Counted from the first letter of the stretch, positions 1 to 8,902 are shown. The stretch is DNA of 64,000 bases from Nocardia bovistercoris (GCF_015674855.1 NZ_JADMLG010000027.1:1-64000); one strand, 5' to 3'. Translations and numbers: made by a program. The notes: generated by a model not told the origin, from the letters alone.

Positions 1-66
1 GTCTCGCGTCCCAGCGGTCGAGACAATGCGACGCAGGAGCAAGTATCGACCGCTGGGACGCGAGAC
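1..66. repeat. 21-bp perfect inverted repeat, possible terminator
   Basis: Arms at 1-21 and 46-66 are exact reverse complements and enclose a 24-nt loop; the arms may extend beyond the window edge. No T-run follows, which is normal for actinobacterial terminators. It may end transcription of a gene to the left, but that gene is outside the window. A terminal repeat of a mobile element is possible; nothing else supports it. Confidence 0.6.
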
Positions 67-275
67 CCCCAGGGCCGCGAACCCGCGGCGCCGAAGGCGA
101 CGCCAATAAACACAGCCGCGGGCACACCATTACGAAGAGCCGCGGTGAAACTCCCACCCACACCGAACCCGGTCGCCGGGGTTCCCTGTAGTGCAGTGGC
201 CAAAGGTAAGGCAAGTAGGCTGTTCAGCTGAATGGACAGAGACCCGGGCTCGGGTGTACGACGGGAGACGGATTC

Positions 276-1025
276 GTGACGAGCATGTGGGGCGCACCGT
301 TGCGCTCACGGTGGCGCGGCTCACGCCGCCGCGATCCCCAGCAAGCGCGATTTCTGACCATGGACTCACTGCGCTGGGTCCTCACGAACCGCGCATACAC
401 ACCGTGGTACCTGGTCCGCTACTTCCGCCTCTTCAAATTCAAGCTCTCCAACCCGCATATCGTCCTGCGCGGCATGGTGTTCCTCGGCAAGAACGTGGAG
501 GTCCACGCGACCCCCGAGCTGAGCCGCATGGAGATCGGCCGCTGGGTACACATCGGCGACGGGAACGCCATCCGCTGCCACGAGGGTTCGCTGCGAATCG
601 GCGACAAGGTCGTCTTCGGCAAGGACAACGTGGTCAACACCTACCTCGACATCGAGATCGGCGCGTCGACGCTGGTCGCGGACTGGTGCTACATCTGCGA
701 TTTCGACCACCGCATGGACGACGTCGACACGCCGATCAAGGATCAGGGCATCGTGAAGGGCCCGGTGCGGATCGGCCCGGACACCTGGATCGCCGCGAAG
801 GTCACGGTGTTGCGCGAGACGCGGGTCGGGCGCGGCTGCGTGTTGGGGGCGCACGCGGTCGTCAAGGGCGAGATCCCGGATTACAGCATCGCGGTGGGCG
901 CGCCCGCGAAGGTCGTGAAGAACCGCAAGGCCGCGTGGGAGGCCGGTGCGGAGCAGCGCGCCGAGTACATCGCCGCGCTCGAGGACATCGAACGCAAGAA
1001 GAACGGGGTCGCGCAGCAGGCGTGA
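276..1025 (+). CDS. Hexapeptide-repeat acyltransferase (Rv3034c-like)
   Basis: Predicted cytoplasmic O-acyltransferase of the left-handed beta-helix superfamily, moving an acyl group from acyl-CoA to an unknown sugar or lipid acceptor. From about residue 75 there are successive hexapeptide-type turns (IGRWVHIGDGN, IGDKVVFGKDN, VGRGCVLGAHAVVKG), and the fold closes with VGAPAKVVKN, typical of the family. The GTG start has GGGAGA 7 nt upstream; an ATG at 360 would give a 221-residue protein that already holds the whole domain, so the first 28 residues are uncertain. It lies at the edge of a block ordered as in M. tuberculosis, where Rv3034c, a transferase of this type, occupies the same position. 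The acceptor cannot be read from sequence. Confidence 0.85.
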   Translation: MTSMWGAPLRSRWRGSRRRDPQQARFLTMDSLRWVLTNRAYTPWYLVRYFRLFKFKLSNPHIVLRGMVFLGKNVEVHATPELSRMEIGRWVHIGDGNAIRCHEGSLRIGDKVVFGKDNVVNTYLDIEIGASTLVADWCYICDFDHRMDDVDTPIKDQGIVKGPVRIGPDTWIAAKVTVLRETRVGRGCVLGAHAVVKGEIPDYSIAVGAPAKVVKNRKAAWEAGAEQRAEYIAALEDIERKKNGVAQQA

Positions 1026-1089
1026 GCGTCGGCGGCCGAATCCGTCTCGGCTTCCGGTCGGTGTCGGACCGATCGGCTACGGTCGCGCT

Positions 1090-1629
1090 ATGAACAGCTA
1101 CGCGGCGCTGCTGCGCGGGATCATGCCGAGCAATCCGAACATGCGCAACGAGAAGCTGCGCGGGGTGTTCGAAGGGCTCGGCTTCGATCGCGTCGCCACC
1201 TTGCTGTCCAGCGGCAATGTGGTGTTCCGGTGCGCGGATTCCGACGAGGCGGAACTCGAGGACCGCATCCAGGAGGCGCTGAACCGGGAACTCGGCATCG
1301 CGGGCGGCACCATCGTGCGCGGCCACGAAGATCTGCGGGCGCTCATCGATCGCGACCCGTTCGCCGGACGCACCCACGAACGCGGCACCTATCTCACGGT
1401 GACCTTCTTCAAGGACCGGCATCCCGAGGTCGCCACCCCCGAGGCCGCCGACGAACTCACCGAGATCATCGGTTACGACGCCGAAGCCCGCGCGTTCCTC
1501 ACCGTGATCGACAACAGCACCCCGCGCACCCCCGACTTCATGGCGTGGCTGGACAAGACGTACGGCAAGGACATCACCACCCGCACCTGGTTGACGATCC
1601 AGAAGGTGGTCAAGAAACTCGAGGCGTGA
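1090..1629 (+). CDS. DUF1697 family protein
   Basis: A 179-residue soluble protein of the DUF1697 family. The N-terminal YAALLRGIMPSNPNM and the following LLSSGNVVF are the family's most conserved stretches, close to the common pattern (LLRGINVG..., SGNVVF). Length is normal for the family. Function is unknown. The ATG is chosen because the family signature starts at residue 4 and the upstream extension of the frame is arginine-rich noise. It lies 64 nt after the acyltransferase on the same strand and faces the next gene tail to tail. Confidence 0.85.
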   Translation: MNSYAALLRGIMPSNPNMRNEKLRGVFEGLGFDRVATLLSSGNVVFRCADSDEAELEDRIQEALNRELGIAGGTIVRGHEDLRALIDRDPFAGRTHERGTYLTVTFFKDRHPEVATPEAADELTEIIGYDAEARAFLTVIDNSTPRTPDFMAWLDKTYGKDITTRTWLTIQKVVKKLEA

Positions 1630-1657
1630 GCCCGGGGCGGGTTCGGCGCGTGCGCGG

Positions 1658-2845
1658 TCAGGCCCGCGCCGCGGTTTCCGAAGCTGCCACGGCGGTGCAG
1701 AGAAACACCGTCGCGGCTCGGCCGATTCGGGTGATCACGAGGGTGTAGGGCCGGGTTCCGCGCGGTTTGAGGCGTTTGCGCAGGGCGTCCGGGTCGAGGT
1801 CGACGCCGCGGACGAGGATTTCCAGCGCGCCGCAGTCGCGGCGGGCCAGTTCCCGGCGCAGCGACTTCTCCCGCAGGTCCATGCGGTCGAGCACGGCGAA
1901 TCCGCGCATGCCATCGGGCACTCGGTCGCCGGTGAGGTAGGCGATGCGCGGATCGAGTTGCCAGAGGCCGTGCGCGGCGGCGTAGTGGCGGACCAAGCCC
2001 GCGCGCACCACCGCGCCGTCGGGGTCGACGATCCACGGGCCGGGTGGGCGCTCGGGGATCTCGTCGGGGTCGGCGTCGGTCAGTTCAACGGCGGGTCCCG
2101 AGGTGGAGAGCACGCTTGCGCGGCGGGTGACGCCTGTTCCCGCGAGCCCCGGCGACCACAGGCACGCCTCGCGCACCGCGCCGTCGAGGGAGACCACCTC
2201 GATCTCGCCCGCCCAGTCCAGCCGGTCGAAGTCGAGGCCGGGAGCGCATTTCACGGCGAGGTCGCGGCCCGCGTAGACGTCGAGCAGGTCGGGCAGCGGG
2301 GGCAGCAGACGCGCCGGGTCGGCGGTGCGTCTGCCGTCGGCCCGGCGCGCGGGATCGGCGATCACAGTCGTGCCGACGCTGACCGGGCGCAACGCGTCGG
2401 CCGCCGCCAAGAGCACCGACTCGTCCGCGAGGTTGTGGGCGGCCATGGCCAAGCGCACGCGATCGAGGTCGCTGCCGAGCACCGACGGGCATACGCGTGC
2501 GAGTTCGGCGAGTTCCGCGCCGATCGAGCAGGTGACATCGTGGACGGCACGACCGGCCAGCCGCCGCGCCCGATGCCGGGCGACCAGGGTCGGGGTGGCC
2601 TGCTGGAGCGCGTCGTCGGTGAACAGCCAGTTCCGCGCGTCGAGGAGTTTGCCCGCCGCGCGACGCCGCAGCCGCACGGTCTCGATCACGGCGGGCGCGA
2701 ACTCACCGTACGAGCGACGCGCGCGTTCCAGATCGCGCAGATGCGTCGCGGGCGTGAGCTCCAGCCCGCTCGCCTCGTCCAGTGCGGCACGACCGCGCGC
2801 GTCGCCGAGGAACTCGACGTCGGCCCGGCCGAAGCCGTAACCCAC
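1658..2845 (-). CDS. Class I SAM methyltransferase-like protein with THUMP-like C-terminus (Rv3037c-like)
   Basis: A 395-residue protein resembling Rv3037c. Residues 100-170 hold a Rossmann-type methyltransferase core: VHDVTCSIGAEL (101-112) as motif I, SDLD (125-128) as the acidic SAM-ribose end, and DPARR (164-168) where nucleic-acid methyltransferases often have a DPPR/DPAR loop. The last ~75 residues fit the THUMP-like domain, so an RNA substrate is inferred but untested. The GTG start directly follows the stop of the upstream methyltransferase gene without a spacer, which argues for translational coupling and fixes this start. Gene order matches M. tuberculosis. Confidence 0.82.
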   Translation of the reverse strand: MGYGFGRADVEFLGDARGRAALDEASGLELTPATHLRDLERARRSYGEFAPAVIETVRLRRRAAGKLLDARNWLFTDDALQQATPTLVARHRARRLAGRAVHDVTCSIGAELAELARVCPSVLGSDLDRVRLAMAAHNLADESVLLAAADALRPVSVGTTVIADPARRADGRRTADPARLLPPLPDLLDVYAGRDLAVKCAPGLDFDRLDWAGEIEVVSLDGAVREACLWSPGLAGTGVTRRASVLSTSGPAVELTDADPDEIPERPPGPWIVDPDGAVVRAGLVRHYAAAHGLWQLDPRIAYLTGDRVPDGMRGFAVLDRMDLREKSLRRELARRDCGALEILVRGVDLDPDALRKRLKPRGTRPYTLVITRIGRAATVFLCTAVAASETAARA

Positions 2846-3823
2846 CTACTTGCCTGCCGCACCCGGCTTCACGCCGGTGATCATGGCGTTGTAGAAGAAC
2901 TGACGCGGCACCACACGCCGCATGATGTTCTCGTCCACCCAGCTCAGTCGCAGCCACGCACGGAACATCGCCATGCGGTAGCCCATGGTGAGCTTCTCGT
3001 CGGGCACGGCGGCCTCGAAGGTGCGCACGGGCCAACCCCACAGCGCGGCGGCGAACTCCTCGGTGGTGGCCTTGACCTCGGTGGCGCCGGCGGACCGCGC
3101 CATCGCCTCCAGCTTGCCCGGGTCGAAGGTATGCAGGTCGACGACCGCTTCCAGGGCCGCGGCGCGCGAGGATTCGTCCAGCTCCGCCTGCGGACGCCGC
3201 CAGCCCGCGAGCGGGCCGAGCTTGGTGACGGTGGTGGTGGCCTTCCAGGTGATGCGACCCAGCCAGCGGGCGTAGAAGTTGCCGACGGTGGTTGGCTCAC
3301 CCGCGAAGACGAACCGCCCGCCGGGCTTGAGCACCCGCAGGCACTCCTTCAGCGCCAACTCCACGTCGGGGATGTGGTGCAGCACGGCGTGGCCGACGAC
3401 CAGGTCGAAGGTGTCGTCGTCGTAGGGGATGGTCTCGGCGTCGGCCACCCGGCCGTCGACATCGAGCCCGAGGTTCTCGGCGTTGCGCAACGCCACCTTC
3501 ACCATGCCCGGCGACAGGTCGGTGACCGATCCCGATTTCGCGATACCGCCCTGCATGAGGTTCAGCAGGAAGAATCCGGTTCCACAGCCGAGTTCGAGCG
3601 CCCGGTCGTAGGGCAGCGGCGCGGGGCCGACGGCGAGGTCGAAGCGGCCGCGCGCGTAATCGATACAGCGCTCGTCGTAGGAGATCGACCACTTGTCGTC
3701 GTAGGTTTCGGCTTCCCAGTCGTGGTAGAGGACCTGGGCGAGCTTCGTATCCTTGAGCGCGGCTTCGACCTCGGCCTCGGTGGCGTGCGGATTCGGCGCG
3801 GGGTCGTCGGGGTGGACCGTCAT
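2846..3823 (-). CDS. SAM-dependent methyltransferase (Rv3038c-like)
   Basis: Class I methyltransferase of 325 residues. Motif I is ALELGCGTGF (75-84); an ADAETIPYDDDTFDLVV stretch and the HAVLHHIPD motif follow in the order typical of Methyltransf_11/UbiE-like enzymes. The substrate is unknown; small molecules or lipids are usual for this class. The conserved N-terminus (NPHATEAEVEAAL, KLAQVLYHDWEAE) resembles Rv3038c, so the ATG at 3823 is preferred; a GTG 24 nt upstream, preceded by GGAGAG at short distance, is the alternative. Stop and next start are adjacent, so it forms an operon with the THUMP-like gene. Confidence 0.88.
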   Translation of the reverse strand: MTVHPDDPAPNPHATEAEVEAALKDTKLAQVLYHDWEAETYDDKWSISYDERCIDYARGRFDLAVGPAPLPYDRALELGCGTGFFLLNLMQGGIAKSGSVTDLSPGMVKVALRNAENLGLDVDGRVADAETIPYDDDTFDLVVGHAVLHHIPDVELALKECLRVLKPGGRFVFAGEPTTVGNFYARWLGRITWKATTTVTKLGPLAGWRRPQAELDESSRAAALEAVVDLHTFDPGKLEAMARSAGATEVKATTEEFAAALWGWPVRTFEAAVPDEKLTMGYRMAMFRAWLRLSWVDENIMRRVVPRQFFYNAMITGVKPGAAGK

Positions 3824-4057
3824 GGATGCGTAGCCTATCTTCTCCACGCTCTCCGGTGTCCAGCCGGTCCGGTCGCACAGGAACCTACCGTATGGTCGAC
3901 GGTCGCGGGCGAACCCGGTCCGGTTGCGTCGCCGCTCAGCCCTCGACCTGCGCCACCGTGTTCGCGCTGGAACCGTCCGATTCGGCTGCGGCCTGCACCC
4001 GATATCCGCCGACTACGCGGCGCTTCAGCCGACGCGCACTTGCGGCCGCCCCCGGAC

Positions 4058-4834
4058 TCAGCGACCGACGAACTCCGCGGAACCCGGACCGTTCGCGAGG
4101 GCGGATTCGAGTCCTCGACGCCGGTCCTCGGTGGTGAAGAGTTCCGTCCATTGCTCGCGGGCGCGACGCGGGCCGTCGGGTCCGGCTTCGAACACCGCCT
4201 TGGCGGCGGCGAGGGCGCGGGAGGGGCCGTCGGTGAAGCGGGACGCCCAGCGCACAGCGGCGGCGAATACGTCGTCGGGGGCCACTACCTCGTCCACCAA
4301 GCCCAGTGCAAGCGCTTCGGCGTGCTCGACGAAACGACCGGTGTAGACCAGGTCCTTCGCGTGGCCGGGTCCGATCAGGGACGACAGCTCGCGGATGCCC
4401 GCCAACGGGATCAGTCCCGAAGTGATCTGCGGCAGACCGAGTTTGACATTGTCGCCGACGATCCGCCGGTCCGCGCCGAGCGCGAGCTCCAGACCGCCGC
4501 CGAGCGCGTACCCGCTGATGGCCGCAACGGTCGGCTGTGGGACGCGGGCCAGGCAGCCGAGCGCGGACTGCAGGTCCTCGGCCATCGCGCTCGCCCGGTC
4601 GCGGCCCAGGGTCGCGAGTTCGGCGAGGTCGTCGCCCGCGCAGAACACCCGCTCGTCGCCGTAGACCACGAGCGCCGCGACGGCGGGATCGCCCGCGACC
4701 TGTTCGGCGGCCGCGGCCACCTCGAGCAACACCTGCGCGTTCAGCAGATTCAGCGGCGGGCGGGCGATCCGCAGCACCGCGACGCCACGCTCGGCAGCGG
4801 CGTCGAGACGCTCCAGGGTCACGAATTCGGCCAT
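4058..4834 (-). CDS. Enoyl-CoA hydratase/isomerase family protein (EchA17-like)
   Basis: A 258-residue crotonase-fold protein, the normal length. The oxyanion-hole segments FCAGDD (64-69) and GYALGGGLELALG (108-120) are present. Of the two glutamates used by classical hydratases, the first can be placed at E116, but the second position falls in LPQITSGLIP (134-143), where Q136 replaces the expected Glu. This suggests an isomerase, hydrolase or altered hydratase rather than a standard 2-enoyl-CoA hydratase. In M. tuberculosis echA17 sits at the same place between the methyltransferase and NUDIX genes. About 230 nt separate it from the gene downstream, so it may have its own terminator. Confidence 0.88.
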   Translation of the reverse strand: MAEFVTLERLDAAAERGVAVLRIARPPLNLLNAQVLLEVAAAAEQVAGDPAVAALVVYGDERVFCAGDDLAELATLGRDRASAMAEDLQSALGCLARVPQPTVAAISGYALGGGLELALGADRRIVGDNVKLGLPQITSGLIPLAGIRELSSLIGPGHAKDLVYTGRFVEHAEALALGLVDEVVAPDDVFAAAVRWASRFTDGPSRALAAAKAVFEAGPDGPRRAREQWTELFTTEDRRRGLESALANGPGSAEFVGR

Positions 4835-5008
4835 GCGGGCAACCTACCGCGCCCATCCCACCGCACCATCATGACGCCCCATATCGGCCGACGTGATGCG
4901 TCGGCCCAGCCGCCACGAACTCGGCCGAAAACTGCGCGACCGGCGTATCGCGCGGCGGCCGAGCATATCCGCGCGGCCCACGACGGTGGCGAGACACCTA
5001 CAGCGATA

Positions 5009-5848
5009 TCAGCGACGGGCCGAACCTCTGAGCAGACTCGCGTCGGGCACCTCGGCGAAGAAACGCTCGTTGTTCGGGAAATGAAGGCGGTCCGGCAGAG
5101 CACCGCCGCCGAGCACCGGCATGATCGGCTCGATCACCCGGTCCGCGGCGAGGATTTCGGCGGTCGACCCGAAACGTGCGAGCGCGTCGAGTTGCGACCA
5201 GGTCGGCGGCAAGAGCACATCGGCGCCGCCGCGCCACTGCTCGAGCACACGGGCCGGTGTGCGCCAGCCCACGTCCGCCGCTTCGGAGGTCGCGCCGTCG
5301 GCGATCTGACCGTGCGGGAGCACCGCGACGAAGAACCTGGTGTCGTAGCGGCGCGGTTCGATCACCGGGCTGATCCAGTTCGCCCACGGCCGCAGCAGAT
5401 CCGAGCGGAGCACGAGCCCGCGCTCGGCGAGGAATACGGCCAGCGACACCTCGCGGCGCTCCAGTCGCTCTCGGTCGTCCCGGTATTCGGCGGTGTCGCG
5501 GACAGCGGTGTCCGCGGTGGGGCCTGCCAGCAGCACGCCGCATTCCTCGAAGGTCTCCCGCACCGCCGCGCAGACCAGCGCCTTCGCGCGTTCCTCGGTG
5601 GTCGAGAACGTCCGCGCCCACCACGCCGGGTCGGGTCCGCTCCACGCGATGTCGGCGGTGCCGTCGGAGCGGTCGACGCCGCCGCCGGGGAACACCGTCA
5701 TGCCCGCGGCGAAGGCCATGGCGTCGACCCGGCGCTGGAGGAAGACCTCGGGGCCGGACGCGCCGTCGCGCAGGAGCATGACGGTGGACGCGTCTCGGAT
5801 CGGCGGATCCTGCGGCTGAGAGTCGGCGGGCGAATCTGTCTCACTCAC
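5009..5848 (-). CDS. NUDIX hydrolase (Rv3040c-like, NUDT7/19-type)
   Basis: A 279-residue NUDIX protein. The metal-binding half of the Nudix box is clear at RETFEECGV (97-105), preceded by VFPGGGVD (52-59). The long insertion between the leading glycines and the REXXEE core is typical of the NUDT7/NUDT19-type CoA or nucleotide-diphosphate hydrolases rather than MutT. The frame is open far upstream into the neighbouring ABC gene, so the GTG at 5848 is chosen: it opens SETDSPADS just ahead of the conserved STVMLLRD strand. It lies 49 nt behind the ABC ATPase gene on the same strand, in the order seen in M. tuberculosis. Substrate unknown. Confidence 0.85.
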   Translation of the reverse strand: MSETDSPADSQPQDPPIRDASTVMLLRDGASGPEVFLQRRVDAMAFAAGMTVFPGGGVDRSDGTADIAWSGPDPAWWARTFSTTEERAKALVCAAVRETFEECGVLLAGPTADTAVRDTAEYRDDRERLERREVSLAVFLAERGLVLRSDLLRPWANWISPVIEPRRYDTRFFVAVLPHGQIADGATSEAADVGWRTPARVLEQWRGGADVLLPPTWSQLDALARFGSTAEILAADRVIEPIMPVLGGGALPDRLHFPNNERFFAEVPDASLLRGSARR

Positions 5849-5897
5849 ACTTGCACCATACGCTGTACGAATCCCGGTGCCCGCCCACGGTCGCGGC

Positions 5898-6731
5898 TCA
5901 GCGCGAGCGGTGTTTGCCCGCCCTGCGGCTGCGGCGCGCGAAGTACCGACCGTCCACCCGATCCAGCGTGATCGACTGTCGGAAGGCGTCACTCAGGTTC
6001 TGCGCGGTGAGCACGTCGCTGAGCAGACCCTGCGCGACCACCTCGCCCTCGTTGAGCAGCAGCCCGTGCGTGAAACCGGGCGGGATCTCCTCCACGTGAT
6101 GGGTGACGAGCACCATCGCGGGCGAATCCGGGTCGGCGGCGAGATCGCCGAGCCGCTCCACCAGTTCCTCGCGGCCGCCCAGATCGAGTCCGGCGGCCGG
6201 CTCGTCGAGCAGCAGCAGTTCGGGATCGGTCATGAGAGCGCGCGCGATCAGCACCCGTTTGCGCTCCCCCTCCGAGAGGGTGCCGTAGGTGCGGTCGGAA
6301 AGGTGTTCGGCGCCCAGACTTTCCAGCATGTCGATGGCGCGGTCGGTGTCGACGTCCTCGTAGCGTTCGCGCCAGCGCCCGAGCACCGCGTACCCCGCGG
6401 ACACCACGAGGTCGCTGACCTTCTCCTCGCGCGGCACGCGGGCCGCCACGGCCGCCGAGGACAGTCCGATGCGCGGACGCAGTTCGCTGACGTCTGTTTT
6501 ACCCAGTATCTCGCCGAGCAGATGTGCGATACCCGAGGTCGGGTGCACCTCGGCGGCGGCCATGCGGAGCAGCGAGGTCTTGCCCGCGCCGTTGGGTCCT
6601 AGCACTACCCATCGTTCGTCGAGCTCGACCTGCCAGGTGACCGGACCGACGAGGGTGTGCCCCGAGCGTCGGATGGTCACATCGGTGAAATCAATGAGCA
6701 GATCGGGATCCGGTTGCGGCACGCGCTCCAT
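5898..6731 (-). CDS. ABC transporter ATP-binding protein (Rv3041c-like)
   Basis: A 277-residue single nucleotide-binding domain. Walker A GPNGAGKTS (45-53), signature LSEGERKR (152-159), Walker B LLLLDEP (172-178) and the H-loop histidine near 211 are intact, so it should hydrolyse ATP. No permease gene adjoins; the only membrane protein nearby is the one-helix protein just upstream, whose end this gene overlaps by 41 nt. Its partner and cargo are unknown; it could work with that small protein or act as a cytoplasmic ABC-F-like factor, though it has only one domain. Confidence 0.9.
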   Translation of the reverse strand: MERVPQPDPDLLIDFTDVTIRRSGHTLVGPVTWQVELDERWVVLGPNGAGKTSLLRMAAAEVHPTSGIAHLLGEILGKTDVSELRPRIGLSSAAVAARVPREEKVSDLVVSAGYAVLGRWRERYEDVDTDRAIDMLESLGAEHLSDRTYGTLSEGERKRVLIARALMTDPELLLLDEPAAGLDLGGREELVERLGDLAADPDSPAMVLVTHHVEEIPPGFTHGLLLNEGEVVAQGLLSDVLTAQNLSDAFRQSITLDRVDGRYFARRSRRAGKHRSR

Positions 6732-7062
6732 CTTGGCTCACATGAGGTCCAGATGCCCGATCGACCCACGCGGGTCGCGACATCGCGCCGCGGTAGCGCG
6801 GACGGCGACGGCTCGCGACCTCGTACTCGGATCCCTCGGGCCCGGCATCCTCGGATCGCGCACGCTCGGCACCCTCTGGTCGCGCACGCTCGGCGGTCCC
6901 GGATCGCTCGCGCTCGGCGGTCCCGGATCGCTCGGGCTCTGTGGTTGGCCGCTCGCGCTCGGCCGTAGGACCGCCGCGGCCTCGGAACAGGCGGGCGACC
7001 AGCAGCGCCAGTGGAATCGACAGCACGAACCAAACGGCGAGAATCAGCAAGACTGTGGACAT
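6691..7062 (-). CDS. Small single-pass membrane protein with charged repeat tail
   Basis: Predicted 123-residue membrane protein of unknown function. The N-terminus STVLLILAVWFVLSIPLALL forms one transmembrane helix, followed by a basic stop (ARLFRGRGG) and a highly charged tail made of imperfect Glu/Arg repeats (AERERSGTAERERSG...). At DNA level the tail contains an 18-bp repeat at 6888-6905 and 6912-6929. The ATG is well supported by GCGGAGGA 8-12 nt upstream. It overlaps the ABC ATPase start by 41 nt, so the two are probably co-translated. No family recognised. Confidence 0.7.
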   Translation of the reverse strand: MSTVLLILAVWFVLSIPLALLVARLFRGRGGPTAERERPTTEPERSGTAERERSGTAERARPEGAERARSEDAGPEGSEYEVASRRRPRYRGAMSRPAWVDRASGPHVSQDGARAATGSRSAH

Positions 7063-7291
7063 GGTGTGACGTCCTCCGCAACAGTTTGGGGGCAGTCCTC
7101 TGAACGGACGGATACCCGGATGTCCCCGTGGCCACACCCGGCCACGGGATGAAACGGACATTTCGTCTGCGATCTCCTTTCGCTGATGCGGTCTGTTCAC
7201 TTATCGCGCGCGGGGCCGGTTGCGCATCGGCGTGGTCGTCGGCGGCGTTCGTCGGGTGTGGCAAGACCGCCGAACGCGCGGTTGCGTCGCA

Positions 7292-8446
7292 TCACGGCGC
7301 CGGGGCCTGGGGCGGCACGGCGATCACCGTGAGCGAGCCGGGTGCGATCTCGGTGAATCCGGCGTCACGGACCGCTACCGCGGCGCCTGCCGCGACACGG
7401 TCGGTGAGCGCCGCCCACTGCCGTGCGTCGGCGTCGCGCACCGAGCAGGCGAATCCCGCGCGCGACCATCGCCACACGGCTTCGAGGGGCAGGGCGCCTG
7501 CGAGCAGCATGCTCGCGTGTCCGACCTGTGCCGCCGCCTTGCCGACCGTCATACCCAGGCGCGGATCGACCCACAGCACCGGGAACTCCGGATCGGGCGG
7601 GCCCGGCTCGTCGTGTGCCAGGTCGGTGCCGCCGATCTGCAAGCGCCGGATCCGCGCGTCGACCGCGCCGACCGTGCTCGGCGCCAGTGCGCGCGCCAGC
7701 GCGCCGCCGATCTCCACCGTCACACCGTCCACCTCATGAGCCGCCCGCCACTGCGCGCCGCGCGCCCGCCGGGCGACCTTGCGAATCCTGGCCCGCTTCC
7801 ACGCCAGATACCGCGCCTCCCAGACGCCGCCGGGACCGGACCGCTCGTCCAGGCACACCGCGACAGCGGCAGCGGCGGCGGCAGCGAGCACCGCACTGCG
7901 CGCGGGCGGATCGACCTTCGGCAGGTGCAGCACCATCTGCATGGCCTGCACCAGATCCGGGTCGTCGGGATCGCCCGCACCGCCGTAGCCGCGCGCCAAT
8001 TCCGCGTGCAGCGCACGGAACTCCGCCGTGGGATCCGCCGAATCCCACCGGCCGGCCGTATCTTCCGCGTGCACCGAACCCGCAGGGACCGCCGAGCCCT
8101 GCGCGGCCGCGACATCCCGCGCGACTACCGGAGCCCTGCCGCCGATCGGATCCTCGGTGCCCGATGCGTTCCCGGTGACCGGCGAACGCCCCGCTCCCGC
8201 CGAATCTCCGGCATTCGCGGAAACCGTTGTCGCGCCGGAATTCCCGGCCACCGCCGAGTTCCCCGCGACAACCGATCCTCCGGTATCCGGCAAATCTTCC
8301 GCGCCCGCCGACTCGGTCGCCGCCTCATCCGCGGATACCGCATCTCCGGCCGTGGAATTCGCAATGGCAGTCGAATCCTTCGGGCCCATGGTCGATTCCG
8401 TCACCGTCGCGCTCCCGGATTCGGATGCGCCGTACTCCCCGCTCAC
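7292..8446 (-). CDS. PTH2-like peptidyl-tRNA hydrolase domain protein with long Ala/Ser/Gly/Thr-rich N-terminus
   Basis: A 384-residue protein. The last ~90 residues resemble the PTH2 fold: MTVGKAAAQVGHASMLL corresponds to the conserved (M)GKxAAQxxHA motif of archaeal-type peptidyl-tRNA hydrolases, which recycle tRNA from peptidyl-tRNA. A middle part (140-290) is Ala-rich with basic patches. The first ~130 residues are low-complexity Ala/Ser/Gly/Thr/Glu and are not part of the enzyme. The GTG start is kept because it directly abuts the stop of the lipoprotein gene upstream, implying coupling; later starts cannot be excluded. The low-complexity region could be disordered, and its role is unknown. 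Confidence 0.7.
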   Translation of the reverse strand: MSGEYGASESGSATVTESTMGPKDSTAIANSTAGDAVSADEAATESAGAEDLPDTGGSVVAGNSAVAGNSGATTVSANAGDSAGAGRSPVTGNASGTEDPIGGRAPVVARDVAAAQGSAVPAGSVHAEDTAGRWDSADPTAEFRALHAELARGYGGAGDPDDPDLVQAMQMVLHLPKVDPPARSAVLAAAAAAAVAVCLDERSGPGGVWEARYLAWKRARIRKVARRARGAQWRAAHEVDGVTVEIGGALARALAPSTVGAVDARIRRLQIGGTDLAHDEPGPPDPEFPVLWVDPRLGMTVGKAAAQVGHASMLLAGALPLEAVWRWSRAGFACSVRDADARQWAALTDRVAAGAAVAVRDAGFTEIAPGSLTVIAVPPQAPAP

Positions 8447-8902
8447 TCAGTTCACCTCGATCGTCACCGTGAATGTCCGCGCGGGCAGCACATCGTGCTC
8501 CCACGGCCGCGCGTACTCCATCACAAGCGGGCCGCTGCCCACCGCATTCCCGGTGAAGGTCCAGGTCTCGATGCCCGCCGATCCGGGCGGTTCCGGTACC
8601 GCGGAGTCCTCGCCGCTGTCGGGGTGGCCGATCGGTCTCACGATCGTGGGATCGAGGTGCGCGAGTCGCCATCGGTAGCCGGTGGACGGATCCGCGGGCA
8701 GGGCGACGGTAAGTCGCTGATCGATTGCCAGATTCCGGCGACTGCCGTCATCGGCTTCGGTGACGACCAGTGCGAGAACATGGTCGGCGGCGAAGGCGCG
8801 GGCGGGCGATCGCACGCCGTCCGCCTCGTGAATCCCGCTCTCGGGGGCGCCGCATCCGGCGATACCGACCGCGAGCACGACGACCGTACCGATTCTCCGC
8901 AC
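8447..8902 (-). CDS. Lipoprotein with chagasin-family (I42) cysteine peptidase inhibitor domain
   Basis: A 151-residue predicted lipoprotein. The short N-terminus RRIGTVVVLAVGIAGC has a lipobox ending in Cys17. The mature part carries the hallmarks of the I42 inhibitor family: DPSTGYRW (71-78) fits the NPTTGY.W loop and ARPWE (131-135) fits the RPW loop, the parts that plug a papain-like active site in chagasin. It should sit on the outer face of the cytoplasmic membrane. The GTG at 8902 is chosen for the GGAGGGGG just upstream and the signal sequence it opens. It directly precedes the PTH2-like gene. Target protease unknown. Confidence 0.75.
   Translation of the reverse strand: MRRIGTVVVLAVGIAGCGAPESGIHEADGVRSPARAFAADHVLALVVTEADDGSRRNLAIDQRLTVALPADPSTGYRWRLAHLDPTIVRPIGHPDSGEDSAVPEPPGSAGIETWTFTGNAVGSGPLVMEYARPWEHDVLPARTFTVTIEVN

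Noticed and set aside
190..275. tRNA gene near the left edge
   Set aside because: A short stretch recalls a D-arm (TTCAGCTGAATGGA), but no acceptor stem, anticodon loop or T-loop could be fitted.
1958..5971. Very long open frame (over 1300 codons) on the plus strand
   Set aside because: It is antisense to five well-supported minus-strand genes with clear domains; long open antisense frames are expected at this GC content.
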